Source: Eupeodes corollae (taxonomy: Eukaryota; Arthropoda; Insecta; Diptera; Syrphidae). Taken from it: a stretch of 64,000 nt of DNA. Position numbers and translations under genes: made by a program. The number at the start of each line of letters is the position of its first letter. Position 1 is the stretch's first letter. The DNA is taken from NCBI RefSeq assembly GCF_945859685.1, contig NC_079149.1, forward strand, positions 100,652,863-100,716,862, given 5' to 3'. Below are positions 56,498 through 64,000 of this stretch, one piece after another. The notes under the pieces were generated by a model. The model saw only the letters and a program-made list of their open reading frames with translations, was not told the origin of the DNA and searched no databases.

Positions 56498-57507
56498 ATG
56501 GTAAATGTTATGAAAGGTGTTCTTGTTCAGTGGTAAGTAAAATAAGTTTTATTCATGTAGATAATCTAAATCGTCTGGTATTCCAAATCCCTTGTCCAGT
56601 TCCTTGTCCTCTTTGCCAAACTTATTTTTGCACCATGATTTTATGTAGAAAATGTTATCGGTCCATCGATTAGCGGCTTCAAGTAGTTTCTAAAATCAGT
56701 GAAAATTTTATGTTTATAGGTTTCAAAGATTGGTGACTTTTAAAAACTTACTTTTATTTCGTCTTCTTTTGCCGCCAGAACTTCTGGATCATTCTCTCCC
56801 AAACTATTTAGTTCCTTCTCTAAGTCGGTTTTTTCAACTTTCAAGAGCGTCACTTCGTTTTGGATTCTTGTGACTTCGTCAATGTTTTCTAAGGCTTCTG
56901 TAGACTTTTTCAGCGAGTCCTCGAGTTCTTTTATTCTTAGGTCAGCCTTTTCATTCACCGCCTCCACTTCTCGAATTTTTTTTCTCAAATCATTGATGGA
57001 TTTTCTGTAAGGAGAAAATGCAATTAATTGTGATTGTAAAAGATTTACATTAAGTATATTACTTTGGAAAAGCCCAATAATAAACACTTGTTCCAATTTT
57101 CTCTGAATCTATGATTCCATCATCAGCTAGCTCCGTCAACACTCCCTTGACCGACTGCTGTACAATACCTTTCTCTTTAGGAGCAATTTTCTCCAAATCT
57201 TTCAATTGAAAAACGTCCTGTGACTCGTGGAAAAGTTCAAGCATTTTCGTGCGCTTCTCCTCAGCAGACAGAGGTTTCTTCTTTGACATTTTTGAAACCT
57301 CTTTTTTTTTGTTCTTTCAGCGATCCTGCAATGAAACAATTTCTTCTTCACTTGGACGAAAAACTTGCTCTAGGAAGAAAATTCATAATTCAAGATCTAG
57401 ACGAAGGTCATTTATTTATATCAACAGACATCGTTGAAACTCTACAGGCTCGTGTTGACGATTTAATGGACAAAATCAGTTTCCCATTGCATGAAAAGGA
57501 TCCATAA
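56498..57507 (+). CDS. Tfb5: TFIIH subunit 5 (Tfb5/TTDA/p8), two exons with nested gene in intron
   Basis: Smallest core subunit of transcription and repair factor TFIIH; in known systems it binds the p52/Tfb4-type subunit, stabilises TFIIH and is needed for nucleotide excision repair. Exon 1 is 56498-56532 (MVNVMKGVLVQ plus two bases), donor TG|GTAAGT. Exon 2 is 57321-57507, acceptor TTCTTTCAG|CGATCC. Joined, the codon TGC is completed and the text runs MVNVMKGVLVQCDPAMKQFL, LHLDEKLALGRKFIIQDLDE, then VETLQARVDDLMDKISFPLH and EKDP. This matches the human protein word for word in most blocks; 73 residues against about 71. The 788-bp intron (56533-57320) contains the whole MND1 coding region on the other strand. 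The ZNHIT1 start is 38 bp downstream. Very high confidence in identity and exons. Confidence 0.95.
56549..57289 (-). CDS. MND1: meiotic nuclear division protein 1 (MND1), three exons
   Basis: Partner of HOP2/PSMC3IP in the nuclear complex that helps Dmc1/Rad51 carry out strand exchange in meiosis. Exons: 57063-57289, 56752-57004, 56549-56689; introns of 58 and 62 bp, both GT-AG. The joined frame has 206 residues (human about 205). N-terminal winged-helix part: MSKKKPLSAEEKRTKMLELF, VFQLKDLEKIAPKEKGIVQQ, GTSVYYWAFP. Middle: long coiled coil (residues about 78-160, DLRKKIREVEAVNEKADLRI...). C-terminus: AANRWTDNIFYIKSWCKNKF, FGIPDDLDYLHE. A poly-A signal AATAAA overlaps the stop codon (56548-56553). 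The gene lies entirely in the Tfb5 intron; only 31 bp separate its ATG from Tfb5 exon 2, so its promoter must overlap that exon. No frame damage: likely functional. Confidence 0.95.
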
Positions 57508-57545
57508 ATTAACAACAACTAAAAATACAATAAAAACTTTAAAAG

Positions 57546-58007
57546 ATGACAGGACGTGAATCGAATAGAATTAAGGATGCAGATAAAAAGCGTGTTCTTG
57601 ATGAGGCTGCTAGAGAACGACGTGCCCGGAAAGCTCTCGAAGCCTTGGAGCAGGATAATTTCCACGAAGATCCACATGCCGACTTGGTTATGTCCAAGAA
57701 ACTACCGAAATTCCAAGACAGCCTCAAAAGTACGAAGGAAAAGAAACCTAAACGTAAAACTTTGGAATCCAAAGCAAAATATAAAAAATCACTACAACAG
57801 CTTTTGGAGGAAGAGAAACAATTGAGACCAGAAGGACCAAATTGGTTTACGGCACAAGCCAAGCCTTCCAAATATCCACCTAGACACTTTTGTGCAGTTT
57901 GTGGAGTATTTTCCAAGTACAGTTGTACCGCATGTGGCACAAGATACTGTTCCATTCGTTGTCTGCACACTCATCAGGAAACGCGTTGTCTCAAATGGAC
58001 TGCGTAG
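57546..58007 (+). CDS. ZNHIT1: zinc finger HIT domain protein 1 (ZNHIT1)
   Basis: Subunit of the SRCAP/SWR1-type chromatin remodeller (yeast Vps71/Swc6), which exchanges H2A.Z into nucleosomes. Single-exon frame of 153 residues (human 154). N-terminus is basic/charged (MTGRESNRIKDADKKRVLDE, ARERRARKALEALEQDNFHE), followed by a Lys-rich region and the conserved PEGPNWFTAQAKPSKYPPRH. The C-terminal HIT zinc finger occupies residues about 117-149: CAVC, CTAC, CSIRC, and H...C (HTHQETRC), all eight ligands present. It starts 38 bp after the Tfb5 stop, so the two may be read from one dicistronic mRNA, as I recall for the fly orthologues; an AATAAA at 57529-57534 in the spacer could also end Tfb5 separately. 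Identity is secure. Confidence 0.95.
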   Translation: MTGRESNRIKDADKKRVLDEAARERRARKALEALEQDNFHEDPHADLVMSKKLPKFQDSLKSTKEKKPKRKTLESKAKYKKSLQQLLEEEKQLRPEGPNWFTAQAKPSKYPPRHFCAVCGVFSKYSCTACGTRYCSIRCLHTHQETRCLKWTA

Positions 58008-58077
58008 AAATTAGAATGTAAATTATATAAAAACTTTAAGATATTAAATGATTTTTTTTTAAACTCAACGTCCTTAA

Positions 58078-58083
58078 AATAAA
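58078..58083 (+). terminator. poly-A signal of ZNHIT1
   Basis: AATAAA 71 bp after the ZNHIT1 stop, followed by a T-rich stretch with TTTGTTTTAATC. It is the likely 3' end of the ZNHIT1 (or Tfb5-ZNHIT1) transcript. Confidence 0.7.
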
Positions 58084-58089
58084 GTGTCT

Positions 58090-59989
58090 TTGTTTTAATC
58101 TTAATTTTGTGAGCCTCAGCACTTGGGACAGGATATTACAATAGAACGACATACCTTTGCCAATTGGGTTTTGATAAATACGACTTTTGAATGGCATAGT
58201 TTGGGAGAAGGATTGAGGAAGTGTACCTATAGGATCGAAGAATTGAACATCAAATTATGATTGCCACAGAGCTGTTAATTTTATTCGTACCTATTGGATG
58301 TTATAGGCAAGAGAAACGTATAAAAGATCTTGGAAAATGGACGGAGCTCATTCTGATAACAACAAAAGATCTAATTCTTCAAAAACAACCTTTAAAGTCG
58401 TTGAAGCGGTTCTCTAAACAATAATGTCTGCAATAAAATAAATCCCATTTAATACAAATATTAAAACATGTTTCTTGTTTACCAAATAAGAAATAATTTT
58501 GAGAATTTATTCAAGTAGTAATAATTGAAAAAATGTTACTTTTCATAAATTTGTATTCAAATAATTGGAAATAAAATTATTTCAAAAATCAAAACAAACA
58601 AAACCAGTATGACATTTATGTCAATTTTAGAACTGTTTCTTTACTTTATAAAATTACTAGTGCTATTTTCTACGATTTTGTAAGTGGAGTTCTGTTCAAA
58701 GTTCCTTGCAAAAGCTTAAGTTACTTTCTAGCTAAAGTTTGACTTTAATTTATAAGGTAGTTGGTGACTAATGATTTAAGAAAGATTTAATTCCTATGTC
58801 AGTAATGAATTTAATTTTGTATCTCGTAAGTCATGACTTAAATTTTTATACTCATAAGTTACTTACGAATTACATTTTGTTCTAATTCATAACTCAATAA
58901 CGAATTTATAAATTCTTTGTTTTTTTTTATTCACAAGTCATCTACAGACTCAAGACATAATTATGTTTTAACTTTATTGAAACGTTGGGAAAGTTCATTT
59001 GGCTTTTCAGTTTTTTGTGACAAATCTTACAGAATCAACAAACCAGGATGAAAATATAAGCTTAAGTCATCGCAGGTATTAATTTTCAATTTGTTGAATA
59101 TAGGGCTATAGGGGTTATAAATATTAATCAAAGTCATAAGACGCTTACAAAAATCCAAAATGCTTTGGCTATCAGAAAGTATTGAACTGTGAAAGTGAAT
59201 GATTTGTTTACAAAAAAGTAACTTTTTTGGATTGAAAGGAAAACGAAAATAAAAAGAAAAACGTCATCTAAATCAAAAGAAAATTGTTCAGCATTTAATA
59301 AACCAAAGTTTTTCTTTTTTTTTCTGTCTAACGCTTTCAGCTATTTGTCAGAAAACTACATAAATACTCGATTCGCCATATGGTTTAAATTTAAAACATG
59401 AATTATTTATCTCATAAATTTTTATCGGATTTCTCAAGCAAGTTAAGCACTATTTACATAAGCACTACCAACAAATGAAAGAATATTTGTCCATTTTGAC
59501 ATTTCTTTCACATGAGAGTTTTTAATTCATCGCACAGCCGGACACCAGTCACCACCGAAACCAAAACAAGAATTGTTTTTTAGGTGAAGTACAACCGATT
59601 ATTTTATTCGTTGCGAGTTTGAATAATGTGGAACTCGATTAAAGTTTGACAGTTCGTATCAACTACAATTTTTTTCGCTACGAATAAATTTGTTTTCTTA
59701 AATTTATTAATATATGATATTGAAAAGTAATAGTATGCATCATAAATCAAATAGAAACTATATTGATATCGTTTTGTTGAGAATTTCTGTGGAAATATGT
59801 CTTCAAATGTAAATAAAATTCACATTTTGTAATTCATTTGTCGTTTTGTGTTCGCGCTCATGTGAATGCTGCTTTAGAGCATATTGATTTTTAACTTTAT
59901 TCATTTTGTAATTTGAAGTTATAAAAACAATTTTTGTAATTTTTTATAGTGGTAGTTTGACAGGTTGTCAATGACCGCATTCATTAAGC
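58090..59989. other. no confirmed gene
   Basis: 58130-58440 is less AT-rich than the rest. One forward reading gives ERHTFANWVLINTTFEWHSL, then GEGLRKCTYRIEELNIKL before a stop, which looks protein-like but is unknown to me and has no start. 58750-58960 has repeated CATAAGT/ACTTACGAATT words also seen near 41400-41500 and 43210-43310. Otherwise featureless. Confidence 0.4.
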
Positions 59990-60068
59990 TGGACCTATAG
60001 TCATGAGAAGCAGTTGGCATGACAAGAATAACTCTTGGAGGATTTGTCAATTGATCGCAAGAGGTAGT
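59990..60068 (-). mobile_element. SINE fragment (middle part)
   Basis: Contains CATGACAAGAATAACTCTTG and GGATTTGTCAATTGATCGCA, AGAGGTAGTA, matching the middle of the SINE copies at 31.8 and 32.2 kb. Head and tail are missing. Confidence 0.6.
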
Positions 60069-60664
60069 ATTAAAATAAAATGTAATGTTCCCAAAACACG
60101 TGTTAAAATTAATACATAATATTTAACCCGCCAACGGTGACATAAATTTAACTTAAATCCTTTAACTTACGAGTACATCTCAGGGACCGTGCTTTTGAAC
60201 GAAATTTTGTTTCTAATCATTCGTTTAAAAGTAGATGCTTTTATTTTTAAAAATTGTTCTTTGTCTAGTTGCCGGCATACATCATACTATTAATAATTAA
60301 GATAGAAAAAATTATCAAAAAGTTCGTGTCTCCAAAAAACTAGCGGTACACATCTTTCCATAGAGAATTTTTAAGATGTAGAGCAAGGCCGTAGGTGTGT
60401 TGTACCTACACAGAACAAAAAACTGAACAATCACTCAAAGCTTCAAAGTTATACCCTATTCAGAACGAGAAAAAAAACATGTTCTTACAAAAGAACTAAA
60501 AGCTTGGTGAAAAACATCAGTTTTTCAATTCATATTATTTTCCAAAACACAAGTTTTTGTGAAAATCAACCAAAAGGTATATCGATAGATATTCTGAATG
60601 GACAAATTTACAGTTAACATGAAGCTGTCAAAAATAAAAAAAAATCAATCAAATTAATCATGTC
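60069..60664. other. no gene recognised
   Basis: AT-rich sequence, no landmarks. Confidence 0.4.
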
Positions 60665-61610
60665 ATTATTAATAGAGTTCGGCACCAATCTCTCTCATCA
60701 AAAATACATGCTTTTGGTATTAATGAGTTACTTGTTCTTTGGTTTAGAAAATATCTTTATAATTCAATACAAGTTGTATTGGATAGTTTCAAATTTAAAA
60801 AACATAAAATAAATGCTGGTATCCCTTAGGGCTCGTTTGGTTTCCGACTGTCTTCCTTGTACAAACAATTACTAATAATTCTAATCCATTGAACTATTTC
60901 GCTAGTGACAGTAACTTAAGCTTTTCATATTTGTTTCTAGATTCACATCCTTGTCCTTCACATGTGAAATTTCAACGGCAGCGTATGATAAGCTCATTGA
61001 ATTCCGATCTCGACAGCACTGTCCAATAGGAAACTAAGCACCGTGTTGACTTTAATGCTTCAAAAACTCAATGCTTTCTCTTGTCTTTAAAGCGTAAACC
61101 ACCACCGATGTCACTATCCATGATTGGCACTTGCATCAAGGAAAATATTCAACTTAAATAAAACTCGGATATTTGGACAGTTGACCCTAGAACAAAATAA
61201 GTGTCTTAGATAGGGTCAAAAAAGAGCTTCGAAAATGATAGGCGATAGAACTATAACCGAAACATTTTTATCAACTAAACACCGCCGCAATGTTTCATGC
61301 CTTTCGTTGCTTTACAGGTTCCTACAAAAAATGTTCCTTCGAATTAGGCAGTTGCACTCCCCCCATCAAACAATTCAGCAGTAATACGTTCACATCCAAG
61401 ATTGCTCATCAGTTTACCCTTGAGCTTAATTTAAGACGTACTGATAAGTATAGAGACTTTTGTTACCACTCATCAAGAATGTGGAAAACTTCACCGAACT
61501 CTGTTTTTAACTTCAATTTAAAAATTAAAAATTTTATGGCCATTGTGCATCGGTATCTCCTCTTAAATCTTACCCTTTTTCCTAACACTCGCACTGTTTA
61601 GGGTATTAAT
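60665..61610 (+). pseudogene. CR1/jockey-group LINE reverse transcriptase (family A, decayed copy)
   Basis: Words of family A across several frames: HKINAG-like text with PQGS lost (KINAGIP at 60800), SYLFFGLENIFIIQYKLYWI near 60730, YDKLIEFRSRQHCP near 60990, and from 61290 the C-terminus CTPPIKQFSSNTFTSKIAHQ, RTDKYRDFCYHSSRMWKTSP, ending LTLFPNTRTV and stop at 61601. It keeps the Trp that is a stop in the 16.3-kb copy (RMWKTSP). Many stops; dead. The 3' end is followed within 60 bp by a SINE tail. Confidence 0.7.
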
Positions 61611-61659
61611 AACCCCTTGAATGAAAAAAAATACATTTTTGTACTCTTTAAATAAATTA

Positions 61660-61750
61660 AATTGGGTGGCACAACAGTTCGTTGTGAACCAGAGCCTAGT
61701 GACTTACAACTCTCAACCATTCCTGTGTGCGAGTTCTGTCACCAATCCGA
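61660..61750 (-). mobile_element. SINE 3'-end fragment
   Basis: GGGTGGCACAACAGTTCG, TTGTGAACCAGAGCCTAGTG and CCATTCCTGTGTGCGAG match the 3' third of the SINE. The preceding AAATAAATTAAATT equals the AT-rich tail of the 32.1-kb copy. Head missing, so it is a 5'-truncated insertion. Confidence 0.7.
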
Positions 61751-63119
61751 TTCCTTTCATAAATTTAAGTTCATAATAAAAACGAGAAGCTCTCGGAAAC
61801 CAACATATTTAAATGTCAAAATGGAAAACTGTCATTTTGTTCGTATCCTATGATTTTCTTTCAACAAGCATTCAGACTCATTACAAAATACGATGAGTAG
61901 CCTTTAGGCCAAAGTGGTATTCAAATAATGCCAATTTTAGCTTTTTTTACTGTAAGATTGTCAAAGAATCATTCTTCGGTTTATTTTAAACAATATGAAC
62001 ATTTTTGTTTAACAAATGTATGCTTATGTTTAGGCGAGTTACTTAAATTAGTTTTTTAACGTTCTTAATAATTTGTCACAAATAAAATTAGTTTTTGTTT
62101 AAGAAAAAAATATTGGGAAACGCAAAAGTTAAACATTAAAATTAATCCTTATATTTTAAGCCAAATGTATTATGTATTTATGTCGAAAATCATTTATACA
62201 TACAATCAACATTTTTTGGAAATAATTTTGGTAAGTAGTTATTAAGAGGGCTTATAAATATACGTTTTACGTTTGAATCAATTTAAAAAATATTGACTTG
62301 TTTTTGAACTATCGAATTTATAAAAATGCAATATTTCCAAAAACAAATTTATAACTAAAATTAGACATTTTTTGTCATTAAATATTATTTAGAAAATACA
62401 AATAGTGGTTGCATTTTAAAGGGGATTTTCCACATTTCATTTGACATTTCTCAATGTCACACTTGTTCAATTTAAAACAATCTAGCAACGCATTAAAGTC
62501 ATTTAGGCTTCTTTTGAATGTAGGCTGAACAATATCATAACAAAAAGAAATGATAATAATTTCCTAAATATTTTGCAATTTTTTCAAAATCAACGCTAAC
62601 GCTTAAAATGTAACCACCCTTTAAACGAGAGCAGAAAAAAAATATGTACATCAGTGCATTAGCTCCTCTTAATTTAGAGTTTGAATTGTTTTTTAGGTTA
62701 ATCCCATTTAATTCATTACAATTTTCCTGATTACAGTATCGTTTATAAAAATATTGTGTTATAAAGTAACAATAGACAAGCTCCAGAGTTTTTGAGTGTT
62801 GAGGGAAAATTCACACTTTGTAAAAAGTTCTACACGAAAAACGTCTAAATAAAAATCCCACTGTAGTTATAGCCTTAATATAAGAAAGAACCGAGCAAAA
62901 ATCTATCGCCCACAAGATGTCACCCCAAATCTCCATTAAAAATTCCCACTCAATCAAATGATTGTATAATCAAAATGGCCCAACCAACATAGAACTTCCA
63001 CTCAAATTCAGTCAGAATATAAAATCTTCCAGCTGAGAAGGCTGAAGATTTCGTCCGGTGTCATAGAAAAAAGTTGATTTTTTGTGCAAAAAAGTTTTCC
63101 GATTAAATCCGAGCTGCAA
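61751..63119. other. no confirmed gene
   Basis: AT-rich DNA without recognised repeats. From 62880 on the base composition becomes more balanced, approaching the putative promoter at 63120. Confidence 0.4.
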
Positions 63120-63128
63120 TATAAAAAG
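63120..63128 (+). promoter_or_regulatory. TATA box candidate
   Basis: TATAAAAAG about 100 bp before the ATG of the candidate first exon at 63220. A start of transcription near 63150 would give a 5' leader of about 70 bases. Confidence 0.4.
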
Positions 63129-63219
63129 AGCTCTTACCTAAGCTCCCAAGTGTTGTGATTTTTTTTTGAACCCGTGTTCTTAAGGAATTTCCCAAAGGAA
63201 TTAATCGTTTTTTCTAATT

Positions 63220-63252
63220 ATGGCTGCATCTTTAAGATTATTGCAGGGCCAG
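63220..63252 (+). CDS. candidate first coding exon of an unknown gene
   Basis: ATG (context CTAATTATGG) opens 11 codons, MAASLRLLQGQ, ending at a perfect donor CAG|GTAAGT (63253). The short Ala/Ser/Leu/Arg start lacking acidic residues is like a mitochondrial targeting sequence. A TATA box lies 100 bp upstream. The next acceptor-like site (GGTTTTGCAG, 63353) would add only about 20 codons before a stop, so the true second exon probably lies beyond the window. I cannot name the gene; the evidence is a start codon, a donor and a TATA box, all short signals. Confidence 0.4.
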
Positions 63253-63499
63253 GTAAGTGCATATACCTAAGTGTGCTGTTACCTCACATCTTTTATTTTT
63301 TTTCCTTTGGTACTTCTTATTTTTGTGGGTGTGAATATTCCGGGTTTTGCAGAAACAACTCTCTCCAGGAATAGAAAAATTCAAGAATTCTAGAAACTAC
63401 GATATCCTGAAATAGATCTTTGCAGGGATTCTTGATGTGGAAAATTCTTTATTCTTCTTTGCCACATAACCTAACTTTACATAAAATTGGTTATCTAAC

Positions 63500-63850
63500 C
63501 ACCCGAGAACGGACGTCCTAGCGAATTTTTCGTCTTCGTTTTCGGTGTCGATGTTGTTTTTGGTTTTTTTAATGCGATTCTTCTTTTTAGTCAGACGTTG
63601 ACAACGACGAAGACGGCGATAAAGGTTTTGCTTGCCAAACGTGGGTCGCTGAACTTTTGATTTAAATTTTGTTTTTTGAGGGTCACTTTCGGTTTTGGCA
63701 GAGAATCTTGAAAATCAAGATCACCAGCGGTAGGAGAAGCACATTAAGAAGCAAAATAAGGTAAAACTTTTATTTTGCTTCTCCGACGTCGTTTTCGTCT
63801 TCGCCGTCGTCATCAAACTTTGAATTTTAATAAGTCGGCGGCATCACATG
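63500..63850. repeat. GC-richer segment with inverted repeats
   Basis: AGAAGCAAAATAA (63747) and its exact complement TTATTTTGCTTCT (about 63770) form a 13-bp hairpin with an 11-base loop. On either side are complementary CG-rich words: ACGACGAAGACGGCG (near 63605) and CGTCTTCGCCGTCGTC (near 63796). CGTCTTCGTTTTCGGTGTCG at 63530 repeats the latter. It may be the end of a foldback or MITE, or a structured leader. Unassigned. Confidence 0.45.
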
Positions 63851-64000
63851 GCTGAATAATTTCTTATCACTGGTTTAACGAAATAAGAATTTTTGTATAG
63901 CAAACAAAAACAACAATTTCCAGCTAAAGTTTGAGAGTTACATGTTATGCTTATTGATTTATTTGTTTGTTTGGGGCTGTTGGGCTATAATGACCGAGTG

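Noticed and set aside
57220..57320. Upstream N-terminal extension of the Tfb5 frame (MTRGKVQAFSCASPQQ...)
   Set aside because: It is antisense to MND1 exon 1 and ends at a splice acceptor; the conserved N-terminus MVNVMKGVL lies in the exon at 56498.
57539..57970. 143-residue minus-strand frame opposite ZNHIT1
   Set aside because: Mirror of a strongly supported gene; no motif of its own.

Overview
The window is AT-rich nuclear DNA from an insect, most likely a fly. The reasons are the transposon set (jockey, Loa and RTE LINEs, copia, piggyBac, mariner, Helitron and DINE-1-like elements), very short introns (58-62 bp), and a Tfb5-ZNHIT1 gene pair that I recall as adjacent in Drosophila. Nothing bacterial is present: no operons, ribosome binding sites or CRISPR. 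An assembly gap of 200 N lies at 5342-5541.

Host genes are few. One compact locus at 56.4-58.1 kb carries Tfb5/GTF2H5 (TFIIH subunit, two exons), with a complete three-exon MND1 gene (meiotic recombination) nested antisense inside its single intron. ZNHIT1 (chromatin remodelling subunit) starts only 38 bp after the Tfb5 stop. Both spliced frames were rebuilt by hand from consensus splice sites and give 73 and 206 residues, close to the human lengths. Two weaker host signals are a terminal-exon-like stretch on the minus strand at 45680-45890 and a TATA-plus-first-exon signal at 63120-63252.

The rest is a transposon graveyard. 0-5 kb: jockey, copia, piggyBac and CR1/jockey-group LINE fragments. 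5-14 kb: one old DINE/Helentron-like element split by a mariner with both inverted repeats, a Helitron, and a further repeat that itself carries a Loa-type LINE with RNase H. 16-21 kb: two LINE remnants. 25.2-28.35 kb: an almost full-length but mutated RTE LINE. 29-32.6 kb: degenerate mariner, Helitron, a DINE-like copy and two tRNA-like SINEs with target-site duplications. 36-37.4 kb: another DINE-like copy abutting a mariner fragment. 37.8-54.7 kb: a complex array of direct and inverted repeat units, about 1.2-1.7 kb in its best part, carrying three more DINE-like insertions. 60-61.8 kb: another LINE copy and SINE pieces.

Main observations: (1) a SINE family whose 3' end matches the 3' end of the RTE LINE in the same window, suggesting it borrows that machinery; (2) a DINE/Helentron-like family with 5' hairpin, subterminal inverted repeats and about 175-bp central tandem repeats, whose ends are fixed by two paralogous empty sites; (3) the nested MND1/Tfb5/ZNHIT1 locus, with MND1 retained although I recall it as missing from D. 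melanogaster; (4) the inverted-unit array. All coordinates and matches were read by eye; no search or alignment was run.
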